A program made the position numbers and the translations under genes. This document shows positions 1-8,061 of a DNA stretch of 64,000 nucleotides, one piece after another. The DNA comes from an uncultured Paracoccaceae bacterium (lineage in GTDB: Bacteria > Pseudomonadota > Alphaproteobacteria > Rhodobacterales > Rhodobacteraceae): positions 164,501-228,500 of the forward strand of contig CANNFE010000003.1 in NCBI GenBank assembly GCA_947503775.1. The letters are read 5' to 3'. Below the pieces are notes generated by a model that worked only from the letters and a program-made list of their open reading frames with translations, searched no databases and was not told where the DNA came from. The stretch's first letter is position 1. Every line of letters starts with the position of its first letter.

Positions 1-631
1 CGCGGAAAAGCGGGTCATAGAAGCTCTCGAACACCTGCTCAGGCCGTGTGAGAAGCCCTAGAAGCAAGCCCAACAGCAAAGCTGAGAGGGCTGAGCCGCG
101 CAGGCTGTCCTTGACGATCATCCAGGGCGTGATTCGGCGCTTTGCGTCCTTGGCCTCGCCCATCCCGGCCAGCACGATGGCGAGGATCAGCGCCGGGATG
201 TCCATGAACGGATAGAGCGCGGGCACCCAGGCCTCGTAGTCCATCCCCTCGATTTCGAGCGCGACCATGGCGGCGCCGAGGGTCGAAGCGCTGACCGCGC
301 CGAAAAGGCCCGCCGTCGCGATGGCATCGGCGCGGGCGATCCCCGGCAGCCAGGAAAGGACCACCATGCCGATGAGAACGATCATGACGCCGATCCCCAT
401 CGCGGCCAGGGCAGGCAGGATGATGTCGGCGGGATCGCTTTCGCGAATCGTCATCCCGCCGTTCAGGCCGATCCGCATGAGCAGCATGAAGACGGCGAAC
501 TGGTAGACCGCATCAGGGATGGTGAGCCGAGAGCCCATGGCGGCGATGAACATGCCGCCCAGAAGGAAGGCGAGAGATGGCGACTGGAACTGACCGAGGA
601 CGCGCAGGAGAAAGTCGGCAATCAGATCCAT
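1..631 (-). CDS. sbtA: SbtA-type sodium-dependent bicarbonate transporter (N-terminal part, runs off window)
   Basis: The minus strand from the ATG at 631 reads 210 codons to the window edge without a stop. The product begins MDLIADFLLRVLGQFQSP and contains the segments FLLGGMFIAAMGSRLTIP, GLFGAVSASTLGAAM and YPFMDIPALI. These match the conserved core of the SbtA family, which imports bicarbonate with sodium across the inner membrane. Several hydrophobic helices are visible, separated by the family's GA-rich loops. A GGACC stretch lies just before the start. The C-terminal half and any PII-like SbtB partner would lie left of the window. The assignment rests on recalled family motifs. The substrate could be another anion. 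Confidence 0.8.
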   Translation of the reverse strand, partial: MDLIADFLLRVLGQFQSPSLAFLLGGMFIAAMGSRLTIPDAVYQFAVFMLLMRIGLNGGMTIRESDPADIILPALAAMGIGVMIVLIGMVVLSWLPGIARADAIATAGLFGAVSASTLGAAMVALEIEGMDYEAWVPALYPFMDIPALILAIVLAGMGEAKDAKRRITPWMIVKDSLRGSALSALLLGLLLGLLTRPEQVFESFYDPLFR

Positions 632-694
632 GGCAGGTCCTTCTGTTGTCGCCGACTTAATCCGCACGAGCGGGCGGGAACAATGGGGTGCGGG

Positions 695-770
695 CAAAAT
701 CTTCTAGAAGATTTTGGGGCTCAAATCCTTCTGGAAGGATTTGCCTTGAAGAATTTTCTAGAAAATTCTT
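695..770. repeat. Three 22-bp palindromes in tandem, 27-bp period
   Basis: Three near-perfect 22-bp palindromes begin at 695, 722 and 749, so the period is exactly 27 bp with 5-bp spacers. Each is centred on TTCTRGAA: the first half-arms read CAAAATCTTCT, CAAATCCTTCT and AAGAATTTTCT. The first and third are perfect palindromes and the second mismatches only at its centre. The arms differ in sequence while the symmetry is kept, which suggests selection for symmetry or hairpins. The array lies between the divergent sbtA and MFS genes. Confidence 0.85.
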
Positions 771-819
771 GCTCGATTGCCGCTTTCGTCTCGCCTTGGC
801 TTCGGCCATCAGATTGACC

Positions 820-2019
820 ATGTCCGACTATGGCCGCCCATTTCTTTTGTCCCTAACCGTCGTGGCCCTCTTTGCGGCGGCGCAGACCATCCTGTGGTTC
901 ACGTTGCCTCTGCTGGCCTTCGATCTGAACGAGGCGGGGGTGGATCTGTCGCTGATCCGGGGCGCGGCCTTCGTGCCGAACATTGTCTTTGCGGTCTTTA
1001 TCGGTGTTCTGAACGACCGGATCCGCAAGCGGGTGAGCTTCCGGCTTTATTCGGCACTGCTGCTGGTCGCGCTCGGAGCGCTATGGCTGGGGGTGCGGAC
1101 CGGGCAGATCTCGATTCCGGCGCTGGTTCTGTTCATGATCGTCTTCAACGGGATCGGTTATGCACTGGGCAATGCGCATATGACGCTGATCCGGCTGACG
1201 GTGGAGAAAGAGCGCCTGTCGGATGCCACCGCTCTGGTGAGCGGGATCTTTGCCACGATCGGGACCGTGGGTCCGGCGGTCGGCGGGTTTGCGCTGCTCT
1301 GGCTTGGGCATGAGGGCGTGATCGGTGGTCTGTGTCTTGCCATGGCGCTGGGCTGCGTCGCGGCGGCGGCGGTCGCACCGGACGAGAGGCTGCCGCAGCC
1401 CGCGCGGTTCTGGCCGTCGCTGGCCGAAGGCTGGCAGGTCTTTCGCGCCAACCGCGAGCTGGTGATGATGACCGCCGTCATCGTCCTGACAAATGCCGCA
1501 GAAGGGGCGTTCAGCGTTGCGCTTTTGCTCAAGCTGAAGGCCGAGCTGAGCCTCGATCCGTCGCGGATCGGGGTCGTGATCGCCTGCGCCGGAGCGGGGT
1601 CGATGATCGCCTCCGTTCATGCGGCCAAGATCCGGCGGCGGCTGGGCTATCGCTTTGCCTTCTTCTGGCCGATCTGGATGCTGGCGCTGGGCTATCTCGC
1701 AGTTGCCGCCAGCGAGACCTTCCTGATCTTGTGTGCGCTGAGTTTCGTGATCGGAGCGCTGACTCTGTTCTTCGACGTGGGGATCTGGTCCTACCGGCAC
1801 GAGACCGTGGAGGCCGCGCATATGGGGCGCGTGGCAGGGATCACCGGGGCGATCTTCAAGATCGGGATGCCGCCGATCATCCTGCTGACCGGGCTGCTGT
1901 CTGATATCGGCTGGCTGAGCCAGGCCTTCATCATGGCCGCCGGGATCAATGCGATCGCCGCGCTTTTCCTCGTCTTTGTCGCGGGGTGGGGCTGGCCCCG
2001 GCGCGTCCTTGCGTCTTGA
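820..2019 (+). CDS. Major facilitator superfamily transporter
   Basis: This 399-residue integral membrane protein shows the alternating hydrophobic segments and short charged loops of a 12-helix MFS carrier. The loop after helix 2 reads GVLNDRIRKRVSF, a variant of the MFS motif A (normally GxLaDrxGrr). The ATG at 820 gives an N-terminus (MSDYGRPFLLSL) that runs straight into helix 1. An upstream in-frame extension would cover the palindrome array and is unlikely to be coding. It is divergent from sbtA. Substrate is not evident; a drug or metabolite exporter is the general guess. Confidence 0.75.
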   Translation: MSDYGRPFLLSLTVVALFAAAQTILWFTLPLLAFDLNEAGVDLSLIRGAAFVPNIVFAVFIGVLNDRIRKRVSFRLYSALLLVALGALWLGVRTGQISIPALVLFMIVFNGIGYALGNAHMTLIRLTVEKERLSDATALVSGIFATIGTVGPAVGGFALLWLGHEGVIGGLCLAMALGCVAAAAVAPDERLPQPARFWPSLAEGWQVFRANRELVMMTAVIVLTNAAEGAFSVALLLKLKAELSLDPSRIGVVIACAGAGSMIASVHAAKIRRRLGYRFAFFWPIWMLALGYLAVAASETFLILCALSFVIGALTLFFDVGIWSYRHETVEAAHMGRVAGITGAIFKIGMPPIILLTGLLSDIGWLSQAFIMAAGINAIAALFLVFVAGWGWPRRVLAS

Positions 2020-2022
2020 CGG

Positions 2023-2097
2023 GACGCGCGACCCTCTACTTGCGCGCGCAAGACGCGCGACCCTCTACCTAAGCGCGCGTAAGACGCGCGACCCTTT
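2023..2097. repeat. Three direct repeats of GACGCGCGACCCTCTAC alternating with GC palindromes
   Basis: Copies start at 2023, 2052 and 2083 (29- and 31-bp spacing). The first two are identical over GACGCGCGACCCTCTAC and the third keeps GACGCGCGACCCT. Between copies 1 and 2 lies a perfect palindrome TTGCGCGCGCAA (2040-2051), and an imperfect AAGCGCGCGTAA follows copy 2. The tract begins three bases after the MFS stop codon and lies upstream of pnp. It could form alternative hairpins in an MFS 3' end or pnp leader transcript. Confidence 0.75.
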
Positions 2098-2196
2098 GCC
2101 GGTTTCAAAGATCTTCAAACTCGTGTATGGGCGCCCAATCTGAGACGTGACGCACCGATCCCGGCGTCGTGCAAAGGAACAGGGGTCGGCGGCAAT

Positions 2197-2250
2197 GGGG
2201 CCGCCATTCAAACGGGGCACTCGGACCGCCGAGCTGGGCCCCTTACAGGA
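2197..2250 (+). promoter_or_regulatory. Structured 5' leader of pnp
   Basis: Immediately before the pnp ribosome binding site (ACAGGA, 2245-2250) an outer stem GGGGCC (2197-2202) can pair with GGCCCC (2237-2242). It encloses an inner hairpin CTCGG (2220-2224)/CCGAG (2229-2233). In enterobacteria PNPase autoregulates through an RNase III-processed leader hairpin. A similar role here is inference from position and pairing only. Confidence 0.4.
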
Positions 2251-2257
2251 AACGCAT

Positions 2258-4393
2258 ATGTTTAATGAAGTGAAAAAATCCATCCAGTGGGGCGAAGAAA
2301 CGCTGACGCTGGAAACCGGCAAGGTTGCGCGTCAGGCCGACGGCAGTGTCATCGCCACCTATGGTGAGACCTCCGTGATGGCCAACGTGACGTTTGCCAA
2401 GGCGCCCAAACCGGGCCAGGACTTCTTTCCTCTGACCGTTCACTACAACGAGAAATACTACGCCGCCGGTAAAGTGCCGGGCGGCTTCTTCAAGCGCGAG
2501 GCGCGCCCGACCGAGAAAGAGACGCTGACAAGCCGTCTGATCGACCGTCCGATCCGCCCGCTGTTCGTCGAAGGTTTCAAGAACGAGGTCCTCGTGATCT
2601 GTACCGTTCTGAGCCACGATCTGGTCAACGATCCCGACATCGTTGCGATGATCGCGGCCTCTGCGGCGCTGACAATTTCAGGCGCACCTTTCATGGGTCC
2701 GATTGCGGGTGCGCGCGTCGGTTTCGAGGATGGCGAATACATCCTGAACCCCGAGCTTGACGACATGCACGACCTCAAGTCCAAGCCCGATCAGCGGCTC
2801 GATCTCGTCGTTGCAGGCACCAAGGACGCGGTCATGATGGTCGAATCCGAAGCCTACGAGCTGACCGAGGAAGAGATGCTCGGCGCGGTCACCTTTGCCC
2901 ATGAGCAGATCCAGCCGGTGATCGATCTGATCATTGATCTGGCCGAGGACGCCGCCAACGAGCCCTTCGATTTCCAGGCGCCCGACTATTCGGACCTTTA
3001 TGCCGCGATCAAAGCGGCTGGCGAAGAGAAAGTGCGCGCCGCCTACGAGATCCAGGACAAGCAGGAGCGCACGACAGCGCAGAATGCGGCCCGCGATCAC
3101 ATCATCGAAAGCCTGAGCGACGAGCAGCGCGAAGACCCCAACCTCGTCTCCGCGATCAAAAAGCTCGAAGCGTCTGTTCTGCGCGGCGATGTCGTCAAGA
3201 CGGGTAAGCGGATCGATGGCCGGGCGCTAGATACCGTCCGTCCGATCGTCGCCGAAACGGGGCTGCTGCCCCGGACCCACGGGTCGGCCTTGTTCACGCG
3301 CGGTGAGACGCAGGGCCTTGTGGTCACCACGCTCGGCACCGGTGACGACGAGCAGATGATCGACGCGCTGCAAGGCACCTATCGCAGTAACTTCCTGCTG
3401 CATTATAACTTCCCGCCCTATTCGGTCGGTGAGGTTGGCCGCTTCGGTCCTCCGGGACGGCGCGAGATCGGCCACGGCAAGCTCGCCTGGCGCGCGCTTC
3501 AGGCCGTCCTGCCTGCCGCGACCGATTTCCCCTACACGATCCGCATCGTGTCGGAGATCACCGAATCCAACGGCTCGTCCTCGATGGCCTCTGTCTGCGG
3601 CGGCTCGCTGTCGATGATGGATGCGGGCGTGCCTCTGAAGGCGCCGGTTGCCGGTGTCGCGATGGGTCTCATCCTTGAAGACGATGGCGAATATGCGGTC
3701 CTGACCGACATTCTTGGCGATGAGGATCACCTCGGCGACATGGACTTTAAGGTCGCGGGTACCGAGAATGGCATCACGTCCTTGCAGATGGACATCAAGG
3801 TTGCCGGGATCACGCCGCAGATCATGGAAAAGGCGCTGGCCCAGGCCAAGGAAGGCCGCCTGCACATCCTCGGCGAGATGAACAAGGCGCTGAGCGAGAC
3901 GAAAGGCTTCTCGGAACACGCGCCGCGCATCGAGACGATGACCGTGCCCACCGACAAGATCCGCGAAGTCATCGGATCGGGCGGCAAGGTCATTCGCGAG
4001 ATCGTGGAAGTCTCTGGCGCCAAGGTCGATATCAACGATGACGGTGTGATCAAGATCGCCTCTTCCGACGGCGAGGCCATCAAGAAGGCCCATGACATGA
4101 TCTATTCGATCGTGGCAGAGCCTGAAGAGGGCAAGGTCTATACCGGCACCGTGGTGAAGATCGTTGATTTCGGCGCTTTCGTGAACTTCTTCGGCAAGCG
4201 CGACGGCCTCGTCCACGTGAGCCAGATCGAGAACCGCCGCTTGAACCATCCTTCGGACGTCCTTAAGGAAGGCCAGGAGGTCAAGGTCAAGCTGCTTGGC
4301 TTCGACGATCGCGGCAAGGTCCGCCTGTCGATGAAGGTCGTCGATCAGGAGACCGGCGAGGAAGTGAAGAAAGAGGAAGAAGCCGCCGAGTAA
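2258..4393 (+). CDS. pnp: Polyribonucleotide nucleotidyltransferase (PNPase)
   Basis: PNPase degrades RNA 3' to 5' by phosphorolysis and is the trimeric exonuclease of the RNA degradosome. The 711-residue protein has the normal length and domain order. Two RNase PH-like domains flank an all-helical linker, followed by a KH domain ([20 protein letters not shown], about residues 565-585) and a C-terminal S1 domain ([21 protein letters not shown], then LVHVSQI). The phosphorolytic core motif [22 protein letters not shown] is split here as [11 protein letters not shown] and [11 protein letters not shown]. The start at 2258 has an ACAGGA site and matches the usual [12 protein letters not shown]-terminus. 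rpsO, often next to pnp, is absent here; an MFS gene takes its place. Confidence 0.98.
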   Translation: MFNEVKKSIQWGEETLTLETGKVARQADGSVIATYGETSVMANVTFAKAPKPGQDFFPLTVHYNEKYYAAGKVPGGFFKREARPTEKETLTSRLIDRPIRPLFVEGFKNEVLVICTVLSHDLVNDPDIVAMIAASAALTISGAPFMGPIAGARVGFEDGEYILNPELDDMHDLKSKPDQRLDLVVAGTKDAVMMVESEAYELTEEEMLGAVTFAHEQIQPVIDLIIDLAEDAANEPFDFQAPDYSDLYAAIKAAGEEKVRAAYEIQDKQERTTAQNAARDHIIESLSDEQREDPNLVSAIKKLEASVLRGDVVKTGKRIDGRALDTVRPIVAETGLLPRTHGSALFTRGETQGLVVTTLGTGDDEQMIDALQGTYRSNFLLHYNFPPYSVGEVGRFGPPGRREIGHGKLAWRALQAVLPAATDFPYTIRIVSEITESNGSSSMASVCGGSLSMMDAGVPLKAPVAGVAMGLILEDDGEYAVLTDILGDEDHLGDMDFKVAGTENGITSLQMDIKVAGITPQIMEKALAQAKEGRLHILGEMNKALSETKGFSEHAPRIETMTVPTDKIREVIGSGGKVIREIVEVSGAKVDINDDGVIKIASSDGEAIKKAHDMIYSIVAEPEEGKVYTGTVVKIVDFGAFVNFFGKRDGLVHVSQIENRRLNHPSDVLKEGQEVKVKLLGFDDRGKVRLSMKVVDQETGEEVKKEEEAAE

Positions 4394-4414
4394 GCGCGCT
4401 TTTTCGAAGGTTTG

Positions 4415-4445
4415 AAAGCCCCTGCCGGAAGCGGTGGGGGCTTTT
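4415..4445 (+). terminator. Rho-independent terminator of pnp
   Basis: A 12-bp stem AAAGCCCCTGCC/GGTGGGGGCTTT with a GGAAGC loop is followed by T residues. It starts 22 bases after the pnp stop codon. Two of the pairs are G-U in the transcript. Confidence 0.9.
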
Positions 4446-4472
4446 GCGTATCAGATATGCCGTTGGGCTATG

Positions 4473-4558
4473 CACAAACAGGATTGTGAGAGCGAGACTG
4501 GACGCAAATCAGTTTGTGAATGATATTTCACACTTTACTCTGCACAAACTTGTTTGTG
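4473..4558. promoter_or_regulatory. Three operator-like inverted repeats before fic
   Basis: Sites at 4473-4488 (CACAAACAGGATTGTG), 4503-4518 (CGCAAATCAGTTTGTG) and 4543-4558 (CACAAACTTGTTTGTG) share the pattern CACAAAC-N2-GTTTGTG. The third is a perfect dyad; the others have one or two mismatched positions. Starts are 30 and 40 bp apart, near whole helical turns, so a regulator could bind all three on one DNA face. The tract ends 26 bp before the fic start. The winged-helix tail of the Fic protein is a natural candidate ligand (inference). Confidence 0.65.
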
Positions 4559-4584
4559 TCGAGTGAAGATGACATAACGGATTT

Positions 4585-5742
4585 ATGTCGAGCAGAACCG
4601 AAATTCTTATTCACAACACGAGATATGACAGTGAGAATGCTGTCGACTATCACTACGGAGCCTTCCCGCCCGAGACACCGGATCTGACCGTTCTTCTAAC
4701 GCCGCTGACGGATGCTCTCGTCTCGCTGACCCGGTATGACACGATGCTCAAGGGTATGCTGAACAGCGAGCTTTTGCTTGCGCCGCTCAGAACCCGCGAC
4801 GCTGTTGTGTCGTCCCGTATGGAAGGCACGATCTCAACGCTCGAAGAGGTTCTGCGCCTCGAGGCCGCCGCCACCGATCAGGCGCTTCCCCCGGAGGCCC
4901 GGAACGACGCGCTCGAGGTCGCGCTCTATGCCCGGGCGCTCAAGCAGGCAGAGGGGCAGATGCGCGACGGCTACCCGATCTCGGAGCATCTGATCCGCTC
5001 GGCCCATCGGACCTTATTGAGCCATGGGCGGGGGGCTGAGAAACATCCGGGCGCCTACAAGACGGGTCAGAACTATGTGGGTGACCGCCGGACGCGGCGG
5101 ATCGAGTTTATCCCGATCTCGCCCGACCATCTGCCGAGCGGGATCGCATCCCTCATCGACTTCACGCGCGACGATGAGATGCATCCACTTCTCAAGGTTG
5201 CGATCGCCCATGCGGAGTTCGAGGCGCTCCACCCGTTCGAGGATGGCAATGGCCGGGTCGGACGGATGCTGATCACGCTGATGCTCTGGAGCCTCGGGAC
5301 GCTCAGCGCGCCGCATTTCTTCGTGGCCGACTATTTCGAGCGCAACAAGGAGGAATATATCACGCGCCTGCGGGCCGTCTCGCAGGACAAGGACTGGACG
5401 GGCTGGTGCGCTTTCTTTCTAAGGGCGCTTAATGCACAGGCCTTGGATAATATCGACCTTGTCGGGCGCATTCAGGACCATCACACCGAGATGCGGGAGC
5501 GGTTTCGCGATGTTCTAAGGTCCCGCTGGTCGAACGATGCGCTCGATTACATCTTTGCCAACCCGATCTTCCGCAGCAATCGCTTCAACCGGCAGGCCGG
5601 CATTCCGAAACCGACGGCGAGCACGTTCCCAAAGAAGCTGGTCGAGGCGGGTTTGCTCAAGACGCTCGTTCCCGCGGCGGGCCGGGCGCCTGCCTATTAC
5701 AGCTTTCCATCTCTTATCGAGATCGTGCAGGAGCCGGACTGA
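4585..5742 (+). CDS. Fic domain protein with C-terminal winged helix (class II, SoFic-like)
   Basis: Fic enzymes usually transfer AMP from ATP to hydroxyl groups of target proteins. The 385-residue protein has the catalytic motif HPFEDGNGRVGR at residues 216-227 with His216. It also carries an N-terminal inhibitory motif S76-xxx-E80-G81, as in class II Fic proteins, where the Glu blocks ATP until displaced. The last 70 residues (SNRFNRQAGIPKPTASTFPKKL region) look like a winged helix, as in Shewanella SoFic. The gene stands alone between the pnp terminator and the transpeptidases, and carries its own operator-like repeats. Target is unknown. A toxin-antitoxin role is possible but no antitoxin gene is adjacent. 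Confidence 0.9.
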   Translation: MSSRTEILIHNTRYDSENAVDYHYGAFPPETPDLTVLLTPLTDALVSLTRYDTMLKGMLNSELLLAPLRTRDAVVSSRMEGTISTLEEVLRLEAAATDQALPPEARNDALEVALYARALKQAEGQMRDGYPISEHLIRSAHRTLLSHGRGAEKHPGAYKTGQNYVGDRRTRRIEFIPISPDHLPSGIASLIDFTRDDEMHPLLKVAIAHAEFEALHPFEDGNGRVGRMLITLMLWSLGTLSAPHFFVADYFERNKEEYITRLRAVSQDKDWTGWCAFFLRALNAQALDNIDLVGRIQDHHTEMRERFRDVLRSRWSNDALDYIFANPIFRSNRFNRQAGIPKPTASTFPKKLVEAGLLKTLVPAAGRAPAYYSFPSLIEIVQEPD

Positions 5743-5886
5743 CCGCTGACGCAAGCGTGCAACAGCCGCTAAGCTCTTGGCGCGGCTCACGCTTTCGAGA
5801 ATATCGCTCTGAGCGGATCTTTGCTAACTCTCCGTTCACTAAAATCGACCACAACATTGCCAGTAAGAGCAAGATTGAGGCCAATC

Positions 5887-6471
5887 ATGATCGAACGACG
5901 CCAGCTCCTCACCGGGGCTGCCTTATCCCTGTGCGCTCCGGCGCTTTTGACTTCGGGTGCCGCCGCCCAGACCGGGCAGGTCGTGACGCCGAAATTGCCG
6001 CGCCATCTGCGCCGCCGCGAGGTCGATATCAATCCGGCCGTTCCCGCAGGCCTTCTGATCGTCAAACAATCGGATTTCCACCTTTACTGGACGCTCGGCA
6101 ACGCGCGGGCCATCCGCTACGGCATCGCGCTGGGCGCGGAGGGTCGCAATTTCACCGGCGATGCGTTCATCGCGCGCAAAGCCGAATGGCCCAGCTGGAG
6201 GCCGACCGCCAACATGGTCCGCCTCGAGCCGGCGGTCTACGGCCCCTATCGCGACGGACTGCCCGGCGGGCATCCGATGAACCCCTTGGGATCGCGGGCG
6301 CTTTATATGTACCAGAACGGGCAGGACACGTTCTACCGCGTCCATGGCACCCACCTGCCCCATACGATCGGACGGGGATTCTCCTCGGGCTGCGTGCGGC
6401 TGAGGAACGAGGATATGAACCACCTTTACGATCTTGTGCCGGTCGGGACCCGGATCACGGTTCAGGCCTAG
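5887..6471 (+). CDS. L,D-transpeptidase (YkuD domain), Tat/Sec exported, copy 1
   Basis: L,D-transpeptidases form 3-3 peptidoglycan crosslinks or attach proteins to the wall in the periplasm. This 194-residue protein starts with an exported N-terminus with a twin arginine (MIERRQLLTGAALSL). It carries the YkuD active-site signature with His153 (VHGTH) and Cys169 in SSGCVRLRN. Between them lie the substrate-groove residues NPLGSRALYMY. The ATG at 5887 was chosen because it begins the signal peptide and has a GAGG upstream; longer in-frame readings have no signal. It is followed by a paralogue 68 bp downstream. Confidence 0.92.
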   Translation: MIERRQLLTGAALSLCAPALLTSGAAAQTGQVVTPKLPRHLRRREVDINPAVPAGLLIVKQSDFHLYWTLGNARAIRYGIALGAEGRNFTGDAFIARKAEWPSWRPTANMVRLEPAVYGPYRDGLPGGHPMNPLGSRALYMYQNGQDTFYRVHGTHLPHTIGRGFSSGCVRLRNEDMNHLYDLVPVGTRITVQA

Positions 6472-6539
6472 GATCGAACCAAACCGGGTCGGGCCGCGTT
6501 GGCGAGCAATTCAGATCGTCTGCCAACGAGAGAAAATTC

Positions 6540-7109
6540 ATGCTGACCCGTCGCTCTTTCCTGTCCGGCACCGCTGCTGCTGCGGCCGCCACGTTCGTTT
6601 TGCCCCGCTCGGCCGAGGCGGCTTGGGAGCTTCCCGAACCCTACCGCGCACAGATCGTCCCCGTGCGGGATGATTTCGGCCTGCGGCCAGGCGAGATCCA
6701 TGTCGTGCAGTCGGAATTCTTCCTCTACCTCATCCTGCCCGGCAACCGGGCCCTCCGGTACGGCGTGGCCGTGGGCGATGACGGGCGCCGCTTCAAGGGA
6801 AGCGCCGTGATCCAGCGCAAGGCGCAATGGCCCCGCTGGACGCCGACTGCCAACATGATCCGCCGCGAGCCCGAGAAGTACGCACAACACAAGGCCGGAA
6901 TGCCGGGCGGCCCGGACAACCCGCTGGGCGCGCGGGCGCTCTATCTCTACCGGAACGGGCGCGACACGATGTATCGCATCCACGGCACGCCCCAGCCGTG
7001 GAGCATCGGGCAATCCGTCTCCTCGGGCTGTATCCGAATGCTGAACGAGCATGTGGCGGATCTTTATATGCGCGTTCCGGTGGGGACGCGCGTCACCACT
7101 TATGCGTGA
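6540..7109 (+). CDS. L,D-transpeptidase (YkuD domain), Tat exported, copy 2
   Basis: This 189-residue paralogue of the preceding gene shares its architecture. A twin-arginine signal (RRSFLSGTAAAAAATFVLP) precedes a YkuD domain with His148 (IHGTP) and nucleophile Cys164 in SSGCIRMLN. The substrate-groove motif NPLGARALYLY corresponds to NPLGSRALYMY of copy 1. The two are clearly diverged, so the duplication is not recent. The substrate loop differs (QPWSIGQSV here, LPHTIGRGF in copy 1), which may mean different donor or acceptor preference. The ATG at 6540 begins the signal peptide. Confidence 0.92.
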   Translation: MLTRRSFLSGTAAAAAATFVLPRSAEAAWELPEPYRAQIVPVRDDFGLRPGEIHVVQSEFFLYLILPGNRALRYGVAVGDDGRRFKGSAVIQRKAQWPRWTPTANMIRREPEKYAQHKAGMPGGPDNPLGARALYLYRNGRDTMYRIHGTPQPWSIGQSVSSGCIRMLNEHVADLYMRVPVGTRVTTYA

Positions 7110-7156
7110 GGCGAATCGTGCTAACGTGATCTGGTCCAACAGCAAGAGACCAGATC

Positions 7157-8050
7157 ATGCAGCGCAAGAAAGCGTCGGATTTCGACCCCCGCATCCTCGA
7201 GATTTTTGACGGATACGTTCACGGCAAGATTTCCAAGCGCGAGTTCATCGCCTCGGCCGGCAAGTATACAGCCGCTGGGATTACGGGCGCGATGATCCTG
7301 GATCAGCTCTCGCCCAACTATGCCTATGCGCAGCAGGTCGCGCCGGACGATCCGGCGATCACGACCGAAACGGCATCCTACGAAAGCCCCGACGGCCACG
7401 GCACGATCCAAGGGTTGATGGCGCGCCCGTCAGAGGTCAGCGGGCCGCTGCCCGCCGTTCTGGTCATCCACGAAAATCGCGGGCTGAACCCTTATATCGA
7501 GGATGTCGTGCGCCGGACGGCCAAGGCCGGTTTCCTCGCCTTCGGCCCTGACGGACTGACCCCGCTGGGCGGTTACCCTGGCACCGACGAGGAAGGCCGC
7601 GAGATGCAAAGAAGCCTCGACAGCGCGCGGCTGATGGCGGATTTCTTTGCGGCCTACGAGTTTTTGGCGGGCCATGAAGACAGCACGGGCAGCGCAGGCT
7701 GCGTCGGCTTTTGCTACGGCGGCGGGGTCTGCAACGCGCTGGCGGTGGCCTATCCCGAACTGGGCGCCTCCGTTCCGTTCTATGGTCGCCAGCCCGCGGT
7801 AGAGGATGTGCCGCAGATCGAGGCGCCGCTCATGATCCATTATGCGGGCCTTGACGACCGCATCAACGAAGGCTGGCAGGCCTATTCAGACGCATTGCGG
7901 GCCAATCAAAAAGAGTTCAGCGTCCACTTCTACCCGGATGTGAACCACGGCTTCCATAACGACACGACCCCCCGCTATGACGAGGAGGCCGCGATGCTGG
8001 CTTGGGACCGCACGCTGGCCTTCTTTGACGAACACCTGCGCGCGGCCTGA
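7157..8050 (+). CDS. Dienelactone hydrolase family protein (YghX-like)
   Basis: The 297-residue alpha/beta hydrolase has the dienelactone hydrolase triad: Cys186 in GFCYGGG, an Asp in YAGLDDRIN (233/234) and His264 in VNHGFHND. Unlike classical cytoplasmic enzymes it has an extra 70-residue N-terminus (FDGYVHGKISKREFIASAGK, then a hydrophobic GITGAMIL stretch). This resembles the Tat-like leader of the YghX subgroup, though no RR pair is present. The physiological substrate of this subgroup is not known. It ends 11 bp from the convergent peroxiredoxin gene. Confidence 0.85.
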   Translation: MQRKKASDFDPRILEIFDGYVHGKISKREFIASAGKYTAAGITGAMILDQLSPNYAYAQQVAPDDPAITTETASYESPDGHGTIQGLMARPSEVSGPLPAVLVIHENRGLNPYIEDVVRRTAKAGFLAFGPDGLTPLGGYPGTDEEGREMQRSLDSARLMADFFAAYEFLAGHEDSTGSAGCVGFCYGGGVCNALAVAYPELGASVPFYGRQPAVEDVPQIEAPLMIHYAGLDDRINEGWQAYSDALRANQKEFSVHFYPDVNHGFHNDTTPRYDEEAAMLAWDRTLAFFDEHLRAA

Positions 8051-8061
8051 CGCCAGACCTT

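Noticed and set aside
695-770. Considered as a CRISPR array
   Set aside because: Repeats differ in sequence and spacers are only 5 bp; no cas gene is present.
695-770. Resemblance of TTCnnGAA cores to heat-shock elements
   Set aside because: Those belong to eukaryotic HSF; no bacterial counterpart with this motif is known to me.
5757-7109. A single 450-codon frame joining the two L,D-transpeptidase genes
   Set aside because: The first half reads the first transpeptidase out of frame; only the part from 6540 is coding.
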